Positions 24,273-31,453 of a DNA stretch of 64,000 nucleotides are shown piece by piece; positions within the stretch are counted from its first letter, which is position 1; each line of letters opens with the position of its first letter. Under the pieces are notes generated by a model. The model ran no database searches, had not been told where the DNA came from, and worked only from the letters and a program-made list of their open reading frames with translations. Source of the DNA: Mesorhizobium waimense (GTDB lineage: Bacteria; Pseudomonadota; Alphaproteobacteria; Rhizobiales; Rhizobiaceae); contig NZ_QZWZ01000022.1 of NCBI RefSeq assembly GCF_003601975.1, positions 47,815 to 111,814 on the forward strand. Direction: 5' to 3'. The position numbers were made by a program, and so were the translations under genes.

Positions 24273-26255
24273 TTGGTTGAAACCGGACATTTCGCCCTCG
24301 TCCTTGCCTTCGCGCTGTCGCTCGTGCAGATGCTGGTGCCGCTTTATGGCGCGCGCGCCGGTAGCCAGAAGATGATGGCGGTCGGCGGTCCGGTGGCGGT
24401 TACCGGCTTCGCGCTTACAGCACTTTCCTTCGCGGCGCTGGCAACCGCCTATGCCAGCTCCGATTTCTCGGTGGCGAGCGTGTGGGAGAATTCGCATTCG
24501 CTGCAGCCGCTGATCTACAAGATCACGGGAACCTGGGGCAATCACGAAGGCTCGATGCTGCTCTGGGTGCTGATCCTGACCTTCTTCGGCGCCCTTGTCG
24601 CCGTCTTCGGCTCCAATCTTCCGGCAACGCTCAAGGCCAATGTGCTGGCCGTGCAGGGCGCGATCGGCGCCGCCTTCTTCCTGTTCATCCTGGCGACGTC
24701 CAATCCCTTCACCCGCCTCAACCCGGCCCCGATCGAGGGCCGCGACCTCAACCCCGTCCTGCAGGATCTCGGCCTCGCCATTCATCCGCCACTGCTCTAT
24801 CTCGGCTATGTCGGCTTCTCGATCTGCTTTTCCTTCTCGGTCGCCGCCCTCATCGAGGGTCGCATCGACGCGTCCTGGGCGCGCTGGGTCAGGCCATGGA
24901 CGCTGGTTGCCTGGATGTTCCTCACCGGCGGCATCGCCATGGGCTCCTACTGGGCCTATTACGAGCTCGGCTGGGGCGGCTTCTGGTTCTGGGACCCGGT
25001 CGAGAACGCCTCCTTCATGCCGTGGCTGGCGGGCACCGCGCTGCTGCATTCGGCGATCGTCATGGAAAAGCGTTCGGCGCTGAAAATCTGGACATTGCTT
25101 CTGGCGATCCTCACCTTTTCGCTCTCGCTGCTCGGCACTTTCCTGGTGCGCTCCGGCGTGCTGACCTCGGTGCATGCCTTCGCCACCGACCCGACGCGCG
25201 GCGTCTTCATCCTTTGCATCCTGACGCTGTTCATCGGCGGTTCGCTGGCGCTGTTCGCCTTGCGCGCCTCGAGGCTGACGGCCGGCGGCCTGTTCCATCC
25301 GATCTCGCGCGAAGGCGCTTTAGTCCTCAACAATCTGTTCCTCACCACCGCCACCGCCACCGTTCTCGTCGGCACGCTCTATCCGCTGGCGCTCGAAGCC
25401 GTCACCGGCGGCAAGATCTCGGTCGGCGCGCCGTTCTTCGACCTGACATTCGGCCCGCTGATGCTGCCGCTGCTGGCGATCGTGCCGTTCGGTCCGCTGC
25501 TTGCCTGGAAGCGCGGCGATGTCTTCGCCGCCGCCCAGCGTCTGATGGCGGCCTTTGCGGCAGCGCTTGCCGCCATGCTGGTGACAGGCCTGTTCGTCGA
25601 TGGCGCTTCGGTGTTTGCCGCGCTTGGCGTTGGCCTTGCCGTCTGGCTGGTCTGCGGCGCGCTGACCGATCTCGCCGTCAAATCGGGCTTCGGTTCCGTT
25701 ACGCCTGCCATCATGCTACGACGTTTCGCCGGCCTGCCGCGCTCGGTGTTCGGCACCGCGCTCGCCCATCTCGGGCTTGGCCTGACGCTGCTTGGCATCG
25801 TCGGCACGCTCAGCTTCGGCACCGAGAAGATCCTGTCGATGCATGCCGGCGAGACCGTCGAACTCTCCGGCCACACGCTGCGCTTCGAAGGGCTCTACCC
25901 GGCGCAGGGGCCAAATTACAGCGAGGATCGCGGCCGCTTCGTCGTCATCGGCGCCGACGGCAATGCCAAGGGCGAAATAAGCTCGGCCAAGCGCTTCTTT
26001 CCGGTGCGCCAGACGACCACAACCGAATCCGGCATCAGGACTGTTTGGTTCAGCCAACTCTATCTGTCGCTGGGCGACGAGGGCAATGACGGTTCCGTCG
26101 TCGTCAGGCTGTGGTGGAAGCCGCTGGTGACGCTGATCTGGGGCGGCGCCGTGGTGATGATGGCGGGCGCTGCGATGTCGCTGATGGACCGCCGCCTGCG
26201 CGTCGGCGCGCCGGCGCGCCGCAAGGAACTCGTACCTTCCGCGAGCCTGTCATGA
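24273..26255 (+). CDS. ccmF: Haem lyase subunit CcmF (CycK)
   Basis: A 660-residue polytopic membrane protein with the tryptophan-rich haem-handling motif WGGFWFWDPVENASFMPW, and WGNHEGSMLLW near the N-terminus. It forms, with CcmH and CcmI, the complex that ligates haem to apocytochrome c at the periplasmic face. The family N-terminus (VETGHFALVLAFAL) forces a TTG start at 24273. The stop overlaps the ccmH start by 4 bases (ATGA). Confidence 0.95.
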   Translation: MVETGHFALVLAFALSLVQMLVPLYGARAGSQKMMAVGGPVAVTGFALTALSFAALATAYASSDFSVASVWENSHSLQPLIYKITGTWGNHEGSMLLWVLILTFFGALVAVFGSNLPATLKANVLAVQGAIGAAFFLFILATSNPFTRLNPAPIEGRDLNPVLQDLGLAIHPPLLYLGYVGFSICFSFSVAALIEGRIDASWARWVRPWTLVAWMFLTGGIAMGSYWAYYELGWGGFWFWDPVENASFMPWLAGTALLHSAIVMEKRSALKIWTLLLAILTFSLSLLGTFLVRSGVLTSVHAFATDPTRGVFILCILTLFIGGSLALFALRASRLTAGGLFHPISREGALVLNNLFLTTATATVLVGTLYPLALEAVTGGKISVGAPFFDLTFGPLMLPLLAIVPFGPLLAWKRGDVFAAAQRLMAAFAAALAAMLVTGLFVDGASVFAALGVGLAVWLVCGALTDLAVKSGFGSVTPAIMLRRFAGLPRSVFGTALAHLGLGLTLLGIVGTLSFGTEKILSMHAGETVELSGHTLRFEGLYPAQGPNYSEDRGRFVVIGADGNAKGEISSAKRFFPVRQTTTTESGIRTVWFSQLYLSLGDEGNDGSVVVRLWWKPLVTLIWGGAVVMMAGAAMSLMDRRLRVGAPARRKELVPSASLS

Positions 26256-26716
26256 CGGCAAGGGTCTCGCTGGCTTCGCTGGTGCTGCTGCTGGGCCTGT
26301 TGTTCGCCGGCAGCGCCTTCGCGGTGAAGCCCGACGAGGTGCTGTCCGATCCGGCGCTGGAGGCGAGGGCACGGACCCTGTCGGAAGGGCTGCGCTGCAT
26401 GGTCTGCCAGAACCAGTCGATCGACGAATCCGACGCAGATCTCGCCCGCGACCTACGCATCCTGGTGCGTCAGCGGCTCGTCGCCGGCGATACCGACCAG
26501 CAGGTGATGGACTACATCGTCTCTCGCTACGGCGAGTTCGTGCTGCTGAAGCCGCGCTTCAGCCTACGCAATGCCTTGCTCTGGGGCACGCCGGTGCTCC
26601 TGCTCCTCGCAGGCGGGATCTTCATCGTGCTCGCGGCGCGATCGCGACGTTCGACGGCAACGAACGCCCTGACCGCCGAGGAGCAGGCGGCGCTGGACAA
26701 GATGCTGGATAGCTAA
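26252..26716 (+). CDS. ccmH: Thioredoxin-like CcmH (CycL)
   Basis: A 154-residue protein with a signal peptide (about 1-24), the redox motif LRCMVCQNQS (Cys49 and Cys52) that reduces apocytochrome thiols, and a C-terminal membrane helix (about 105-127). The start overlaps ccmF by 4 bases. Its stop codon shares two bases with the stop of the convergent toxin gene, an unusually tight tail-to-tail arrangement. Confidence 0.95.
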   Translation: MTARVSLASLVLLLGLLFAGSAFAVKPDEVLSDPALEARARTLSEGLRCMVCQNQSIDESDADLARDLRILVRQRLVAGDTDQQVMDYIVSRYGEFVLLKPRFSLRNALLWGTPVLLLLAGGIFIVLAARSRRSTATNALTAEEQAALDKMLDS

Positions 26717-27021
26717 TCCGGCCATTCCTCCAGCGGCCAATCCCGCGACGTGTGAATGATGTGCAAGATAACGACGCCCTCACGGCCGCCAATCGGCCGC
26801 AGCTCATAGGCAATGATGTAGGGCAGGCGGCCGATGGGCTTTTCATAGGTGCCTGTTATCCGGCCAGGCCGGCCCGTCGCCATGTCGCCAAGACCCTTGC
26901 CCACATCGCGAATGCGATCCGCGAGGCGTCTGGCGGCCGCCGGATTGTCCCGCGCGATGAAGGCGACTTGCTGTTTGATGTCGTCCAGCGCTTCTCGCGA
27001 CCAGGTGACGAACCGCTTCAC
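26713..27021 (-). CDS. ParE/RelE-family toxin
   Basis: A 102-residue toxin of the RelE/ParE superfamily: WSREALDDIKQQVAFIARDN, the central AARRLADRIRDVGKGL and the C-terminal strand VVILHIIHTSRDWP are characteristic. ParE-type members poison gyrase and RelE-type cleave mRNA; the sequence alone does not settle which. The antitoxin gene precedes it with a 4-base overlap. The pair is convergent with the ccm operon and looks like an acquired module. Confidence 0.85.
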   Translation of the reverse strand: MKRFVTWSREALDDIKQQVAFIARDNPAAARRLADRIRDVGKGLGDMATGRPGRITGTYEKPIGRLPYIIAYELRPIGGREGVVILHIIHTSRDWPLEEWPD

Positions 27022-27287
27022 GCCTTGCCCGCGCGCTTGGCTTCCGCCGCTTCGATTATGGCGTCGATTTCCGCCATGGCTTCGTCGTGGGGCACGACAC
27101 GGCCAGCCGCCGCGTCAGCCATGCCGCGTTTGATACCTTCGATGATCTCAAGCTCGCGATCGACATAGGCCGAAACCGCTTCGGCCGCGAGGAAGGATTT
27201 GCTCCGCCGAGTGTCGGCGGCGATCCGCTCAAGCTTCAGCTTGGTTTCGGACGAAACCCGAATGGTCATGGTGGTGCTTGCTGTCAT
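27018..27287 (-). CDS. Ribbon-helix-helix antitoxin (CopG/ParD-like)
   Basis: An 89-residue antitoxin. The N-terminal ribbon-helix-helix MTIRVSSETKLKLERIA is followed by RSKSFLAAEAVSAYVDRE and a polar, flexible C-terminus that would wrap the toxin. Starts at 27287 or 27269 are both possible. A TGTACA-centred dyad at about 27311-27316, 25-30 bases upstream, could be the autoregulatory operator. The stop overlaps the toxin start (ATGA). Confidence 0.85.
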   Translation of the reverse strand: MTASTTMTIRVSSETKLKLERIAADTRRSKSFLAAEAVSAYVDRELEIIEGIKRGMADAAAGRVVPHDEAMAEIDAIIEAAEAKRAGKA

Positions 27288-27484
27288 GGTGAAAGCCTTG
27301 TGCTGAGCTGTGTACAACATAGTGCCACAGGCGGGTGCAACCAAGGGATTTGTGCGCCATTGTTGCCGGTACATTACAAAAGTTTCATGCACCGGAAATG
27401 GCGCCGTAATGTGCGCCTCTCTATTCCTCTCGATCGAGGATGTCCTGGCTAAGCCGCATCCAATCAAAAGAGGATACGAGACCC

Positions 27485-29035
27485 ATGAATATTGCCCCCA
27501 ATTCATATTCCCGCACCCGCAAGCGCCTTCTGGCCGCCGTTGCCTCGCTGGCTGTCGCCGGCGCGATCGGCTTTGGTGTCGTCACCACCGGAACGGCTCC
27601 GGTTCTGGCCGATGCGGTGCGTGTCGAGGCGCCGCAGGTCCCCGGCTTCGCCGATATCGTCGAACGCGTCTCGCCGGCGGTGGTCAGCGTCAAGGTCAAG
27701 GCCAAGATCGAGCCGGCGGCCGATGACGGTTCGGACCAGTCCGACGATCAGGACGGCATGAACAACCTGCCCGACAATCCACAGCTGCGTCGCTTCTTCA
27801 AGGAATTCCGTGGCTTTGGCGACCAGGGCGGCCAATTCGGCAACCGCCGCTTCAATCATCGCGATCACAACAACGACCAGCCCCGCCCGGTCGCGCAAGG
27901 CTCCGGTTTCTTCATCTCCGATGATGGCTACCTCGTCACCAACAACCACGTCGTAGAGGAAGGCTCGGCCTTCACCGTGGTGATGAATGACGGCAAGGAA
28001 CTCGACGCCAAGCTGATCGGCACCGACCCGCGCACCGACCTCGCCGTGCTCAAGGTCGATGGTGTCGGCAAGTTCACCTATGTCGACTTTGCCGACGATT
28101 CCAAGGTTCGCGTCGGCGACTGGGTGGTGGCCGTCGGCAACCCGTTCGGCCTCGGCGGCACTGTCACCGCCGGCATCGTCTCCGCCCGCGGCCGTGATAT
28201 CGGCGCCGGCCCCTATGACGACTTCCTGCAGATCGATGCCTCGGTCAACCGCGGCAATTCGGGCGGCCCGACCTTCAACCTCAACGGCCAGGTCGTCGGC
28301 ATCAACACCGCGATCTTCTCGCCCTCGGGTGGCAGCGTCGGCATTGCCTTCGACATCCCGGCTTCGACCGCCAAGCAGGTCGTCGAGGATCTGATGAAGA
28401 ACGGCTCCGTCCAGCGCGGCTGGCTCGGCGTCGAGATCCAGCCGGTCACATCCGACATCGCCGAGTCGCTCGGACTGAAGTCCGAGAAGGGCGCGCTGGT
28501 GTCGAGCGCGCAGGACGACGGCCCCGGCAAGAAGGCCGGCATCACCGCCGGCGACGTCATCACCCAGGTCGACGGCAAGGACGTCGCTTCGCCCAAGGAA
28601 CTCGCCCGTCTGATCGGCGCCTACTCGCCCGGCAAGCCGGTCGACGTCACCGTGTGGCGTGACGGCAAGAGCGAGACCATCAAGGTCGACCTCGGCAAGC
28701 TGCCGGCAAGCGACAAGCAGGCTTCAGCCGACCAGCAGCAGCCCGCCGCTCCGGCAAAGCCCGACACGCTGGCCGATCTCGGTCTCACCGTCACCAAGTC
28801 CGAAAAAGGCAAGGGGCTGGTGGTGACCGATGTCGACCCGGACAGCGACGCCGCCGATCGCGGCATCCAGCCCGGCGACATCATCACCTCGGTCAATTCG
28901 GTGGAGGTGAACGGAACCGACGATGTCACCAAGGCGATGTCCGATGCGGTGAAGTCGGGCCGCAAGGCGGTGCTGATGCAGATCACCCGCGACGACTCGA
29001 ATCGCTTCGTCGCCCTGCCTGTCGCCAAGGGCTGA
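27485..29035 (+). CDS. degP: Periplasmic serine protease DegP/HtrA (Do family)
   Basis: A 516-residue exported protease and chaperone. Signal peptide about 1-42; trypsin-like domain with the triad His155 (TNNHVVE), Asp185 (RTDLAVL) and Ser259 (GNSGGP); then two PDZ domains (about 305-395 and 425-510). It degrades or refolds damaged envelope proteins. Residues 78-135 form the long polar loop typical of the family. The operon-like order ccm, degP, two-component system, glnE matches other rhizobia. Start taken at MNIAPNS. Confidence 0.95.
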   Translation: MNIAPNSYSRTRKRLLAAVASLAVAGAIGFGVVTTGTAPVLADAVRVEAPQVPGFADIVERVSPAVVSVKVKAKIEPAADDGSDQSDDQDGMNNLPDNPQLRRFFKEFRGFGDQGGQFGNRRFNHRDHNNDQPRPVAQGSGFFISDDGYLVTNNHVVEEGSAFTVVMNDGKELDAKLIGTDPRTDLAVLKVDGVGKFTYVDFADDSKVRVGDWVVAVGNPFGLGGTVTAGIVSARGRDIGAGPYDDFLQIDASVNRGNSGGPTFNLNGQVVGINTAIFSPSGGSVGIAFDIPASTAKQVVEDLMKNGSVQRGWLGVEIQPVTSDIAESLGLKSEKGALVSSAQDDGPGKKAGITAGDVITQVDGKDVASPKELARLIGAYSPGKPVDVTVWRDGKSETIKVDLGKLPASDKQASADQQQPAAPAKPDTLADLGLTVTKSEKGKGLVVTDVDPDSDAADRGIQPGDIITSVNSVEVNGTDDVTKAMSDAVKSGRKAVLMQITRDDSNRFVALPVAKG

Positions 29036-29046
29036 CGATCCAGAAC

Positions 29047-29094
29047 TTTTCCGGTGCGGCGGTTTCAACACCCCCGAGCCGCCGCACGGGAAAG
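29047..29094. terminator. Long hairpin after degP
   Basis: Arms 29047-29062 and 29079-29094 pair at 14 of 16 positions around a 16-base loop (core GTGCGGCGG against CCGCCGCAC). It lies about 12 bases after the degP stop. No T tract follows on the plus strand, so it may stabilise the mRNA 3' end rather than terminate. Confidence 0.5.
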
Positions 29095-29179
29095 CACGGG
29101 GCCAGAATGCGTTAGTCAGTCATCGTGTTCCGCCCCCGGCGGCAGCGGGCTTCCCATCGCCCGCTGCCGCTTTACCAGA

Positions 29180-29224
29180 GCATGTCGCCCAAAAGCGTGC
29201 AGCGGTTTTGGGACAACGACATGC
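29180..29224. repeat. Palindromic intergenic repeat (rhizobial family)
   Basis: A 45-base element bounded by GCATGTCG and CGACATGC, with inner arms CCCAAAA and TTTTGGG. I recognise the pattern as one of the short palindromic elements scattered through Mesorhizobium intergenic regions. It lies in the leader of the following response regulator gene. A related design is seen at 62002-62045. Confidence 0.65.
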
Positions 29225-29295
29225 GCCTCAACGAAGGCCTAAACGCTATGCCGGCCACCACTCAATCTTCCAGCGAAATCGCGTATAACAGCTCT

Positions 29296-29970
29296 ATGAA
29301 GATTCTTGTCATAGAAGACGATCGCGAGGCCGCGGACTACCTCGAGAAAGCCTTTGCCGAGGCCGGGCACACCGCCCATGTCGCCGGCGACGGCGAGACC
29401 GGCTTCACGCTTGCCGATGCCGGCGACTATGACGTCATGGTGGTCGACCGCATGCTGCCGCGCCGCGACGGCCTGTCGGTCATCGCTGGCCTGCGTTCGC
29501 GCGGCAACACGACGCCGGTGCTGATCCTGTCGGCGCTGGGCGAGGTCGACGACCGAGTCACCGGCCTGCGCGCCGGCGGCGACGACTATCTGACCAAGCC
29601 CTATGCCTTTTCCGAGCTGCTCGCCCGCGTCGAGGTGCTGAACCGCCGCGCCAGCGCCCGCGAAGCCGAAACCGTCTACCGGGTCGGCGATCTCGAGCTC
29701 GACCGTCTCTCGCATTCGGTCCGCCGCGCAGCGCGCGAAATCACGCTGCAGCCGCGCGAATTCCGCCTGCTCGAATATCTGATGCGCCACGCCGGCCAAG
29801 TGGTGACGCGCACCATGCTGCTGGAGAATGTCTGGGACTACCATTTCGATCCTCAGACCAACGTCATCGACGTCCATGTCTCGCGGCTGCGCGGCAAGAT
29901 CGAAAAAGGCTTCGACAAGCCGATCCTGCATACGGTTCGCGGCGCCGGCTACATGCTGAAGAGCGGCTGA
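29296..29970 (+). CDS. OmpR-family response regulator
   Basis: A 224-residue response regulator: acidic pair in VIEDDRE, phospho-acceptor Asp51 in VVDRMLPRRDG, TKPYAFSELLARV, and a winged helix with LQPREFRLLEYLM and NVIDVHVSRLRGKI. It resembles the CopR/QseB-like group. A longer start at ATG 29248 is in frame; neither start has a clear ribosome binding site. The cognate kinase follows after 7 bases. The stimulus is unknown; the position next to degP suggests envelope stress, as inference. Confidence 0.88.
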   Translation: MKILVIEDDREAADYLEKAFAEAGHTAHVAGDGETGFTLADAGDYDVMVVDRMLPRRDGLSVIAGLRSRGNTTPVLILSALGEVDDRVTGLRAGGDDYLTKPYAFSELLARVEVLNRRASAREAETVYRVGDLELDRLSHSVRRAAREITLQPREFRLLEYLMRHAGQVVTRTMLLENVWDYHFDPQTNVIDVHVSRLRGKIEKGFDKPILHTVRGAGYMLKSG

Positions 29971-29977
29971 ACCTAGC

Positions 29978-31453
29978 ATGGCCCTTTCCCTGCCGGCCAT
30001 CATGAGAACGACGGCGGCGCGGCTCTCGGCGCTCTATTTCCTGCTTTTCGCCCTCTGTGCGGTTCTGCTGGTCTTGTACATGACCTCGCTGTCGGCGCGC
30101 ATGCTGACCGCGCAGACGCAGGAAACCATCAACGACGAGGTGCTCGGCCTTGCCCGCGCCTATCAGCGCGGCGGGCTGCCGGTGCTGGTCCGCGTGGTCG
30201 AGGCCCGCTCCCGCCAGCCCGGCGCCAACCTCTATCTGATCGCCGACACCAACGGCCAGATCCTGACTGGCAATGTACAGAGCCTCGAGCCGGGGGTGAT
30301 CGAGGCCGAAGGCTGGACGACGGAGCCGTTCTCCTACCGGCGCTTCGGCGAGGGCGAGCTTGAACGGCAGCGCAATACGGCCGCCGACCAGAACGAGGCG
30401 CAGCCCGGCCAGAACGAAGTCCAGGCCGAGGGCGAGAAGGGCCACAATGCGATTGCGCTGGTGCTGCGCCTGCCCAACCAGATGATCATGCTGGTCGGCC
30501 GCGATCTCGGCGAACCCGAGCGGTTCCGCGCCGTCATCCGCCGCTCTCTGATGCTGGCGCTGGGCATGATGGGGCTCGGCGGGCTGCTGATCTGGTTCTT
30601 CGTGGGGCGCGCGGCGCTGAAGCGCATCGACAGCGTCTCCGAAGCCAGCCGCCGCATCATGGGCGGCGACCTGTCCGGGCGCCTGCCGGTCACCGGCGCC
30701 GGCGACGAATTCGACCGCCTGTCCGAAAACCTCAATGCCATGCTGGCCAGGATCGCCACGCTGAACGAAGGGCTGAAGCAGGTTTCGGACAACATCGCCC
30801 ACGACCTGAAGACGCCGCTGACCAGGCTGCGCAACCGTGCCGAGGCGACGCTTTCCGGCAAGCACAAGACCACCGATTACCGGCAGGCGTTGGAAGGCAC
30901 GATTGCCGAGTCAGAGCAGCTGATAAAGACCTTCAACGCCATCCTGATGATCTCCAGGCTGGAGGCCGGGTATTCCTCCGAGAGCACCAGCCGCGTCGAT
31001 CTCGCCGCTGCCGTGCGCGATGTCGTCGAGCTCTATGAGCCGGTGGCCGAGGAGGCGGGCGTGACGCTGGAGAGCTCGGTCGCGGGTGATTTTGCCGTCA
31101 ACGGCAATCGCGAACTGATCGGCCAGGCGCTGTCGAACATCGTCGACAATGCGATCAAGTATTCGACCGACGCGACCGGCAAGCCCGCGGTGCGCGTGAC
31201 GCTCGAGCGTGTCGGCGGTGAAATCCGGCTTTCGGTCTCCGACAACGGCCAGGGCATTTCCGACGACGCCGACCGCGCCCGCGCGACCGAGCGTTTCGTG
31301 CGGCTGGAAAAGAGCCGCTCGCAGCCGGGATCGGGCCTGGGCCTCAGCCTTGCCAAGGCAATCATGACTTTCCACAACGGCAGGCTTGATCTTTTACCCG
31401 CCAATCCCGGATTGTCCGTGGTCATGGGTTTTCCCGCACGGGACGACCATTGA
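29978..31453 (+). CDS. Sensor histidine kinase, partner of the preceding regulator
   Basis: A 491-residue membrane kinase with helices at about residues 15-37 and 188-210 and a periplasmic domain of about 150 residues containing a glutamine/glutamate-rich patch. HAMP, then the H box DNIAHDLKTPLTRL (His275) and a HATPase domain with NIVDNAIKY, DNGQGI and GSGLGLSLAKAI. The stop shares a base with the glnE start (TGATG), so kinase and glnE are co-translated. Confidence 0.88.
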   Translation: MALSLPAIMRTTAARLSALYFLLFALCAVLLVLYMTSLSARMLTAQTQETINDEVLGLARAYQRGGLPVLVRVVEARSRQPGANLYLIADTNGQILTGNVQSLEPGVIEAEGWTTEPFSYRRFGEGELERQRNTAADQNEAQPGQNEVQAEGEKGHNAIALVLRLPNQMIMLVGRDLGEPERFRAVIRRSLMLALGMMGLGGLLIWFFVGRAALKRIDSVSEASRRIMGGDLSGRLPVTGAGDEFDRLSENLNAMLARIATLNEGLKQVSDNIAHDLKTPLTRLRNRAEATLSGKHKTTDYRQALEGTIAESEQLIKTFNAILMISRLEAGYSSESTSRVDLAAAVRDVVELYEPVAEEAGVTLESSVAGDFAVNGNRELIGQALSNIVDNAIKYSTDATGKPAVRVTLERVGGEIRLSVSDNGQGISDDADRARATERFVRLEKSRSQPGSGLGLSLAKAIMTFHNGRLDLLPANPGLSVVMGFPARDDH

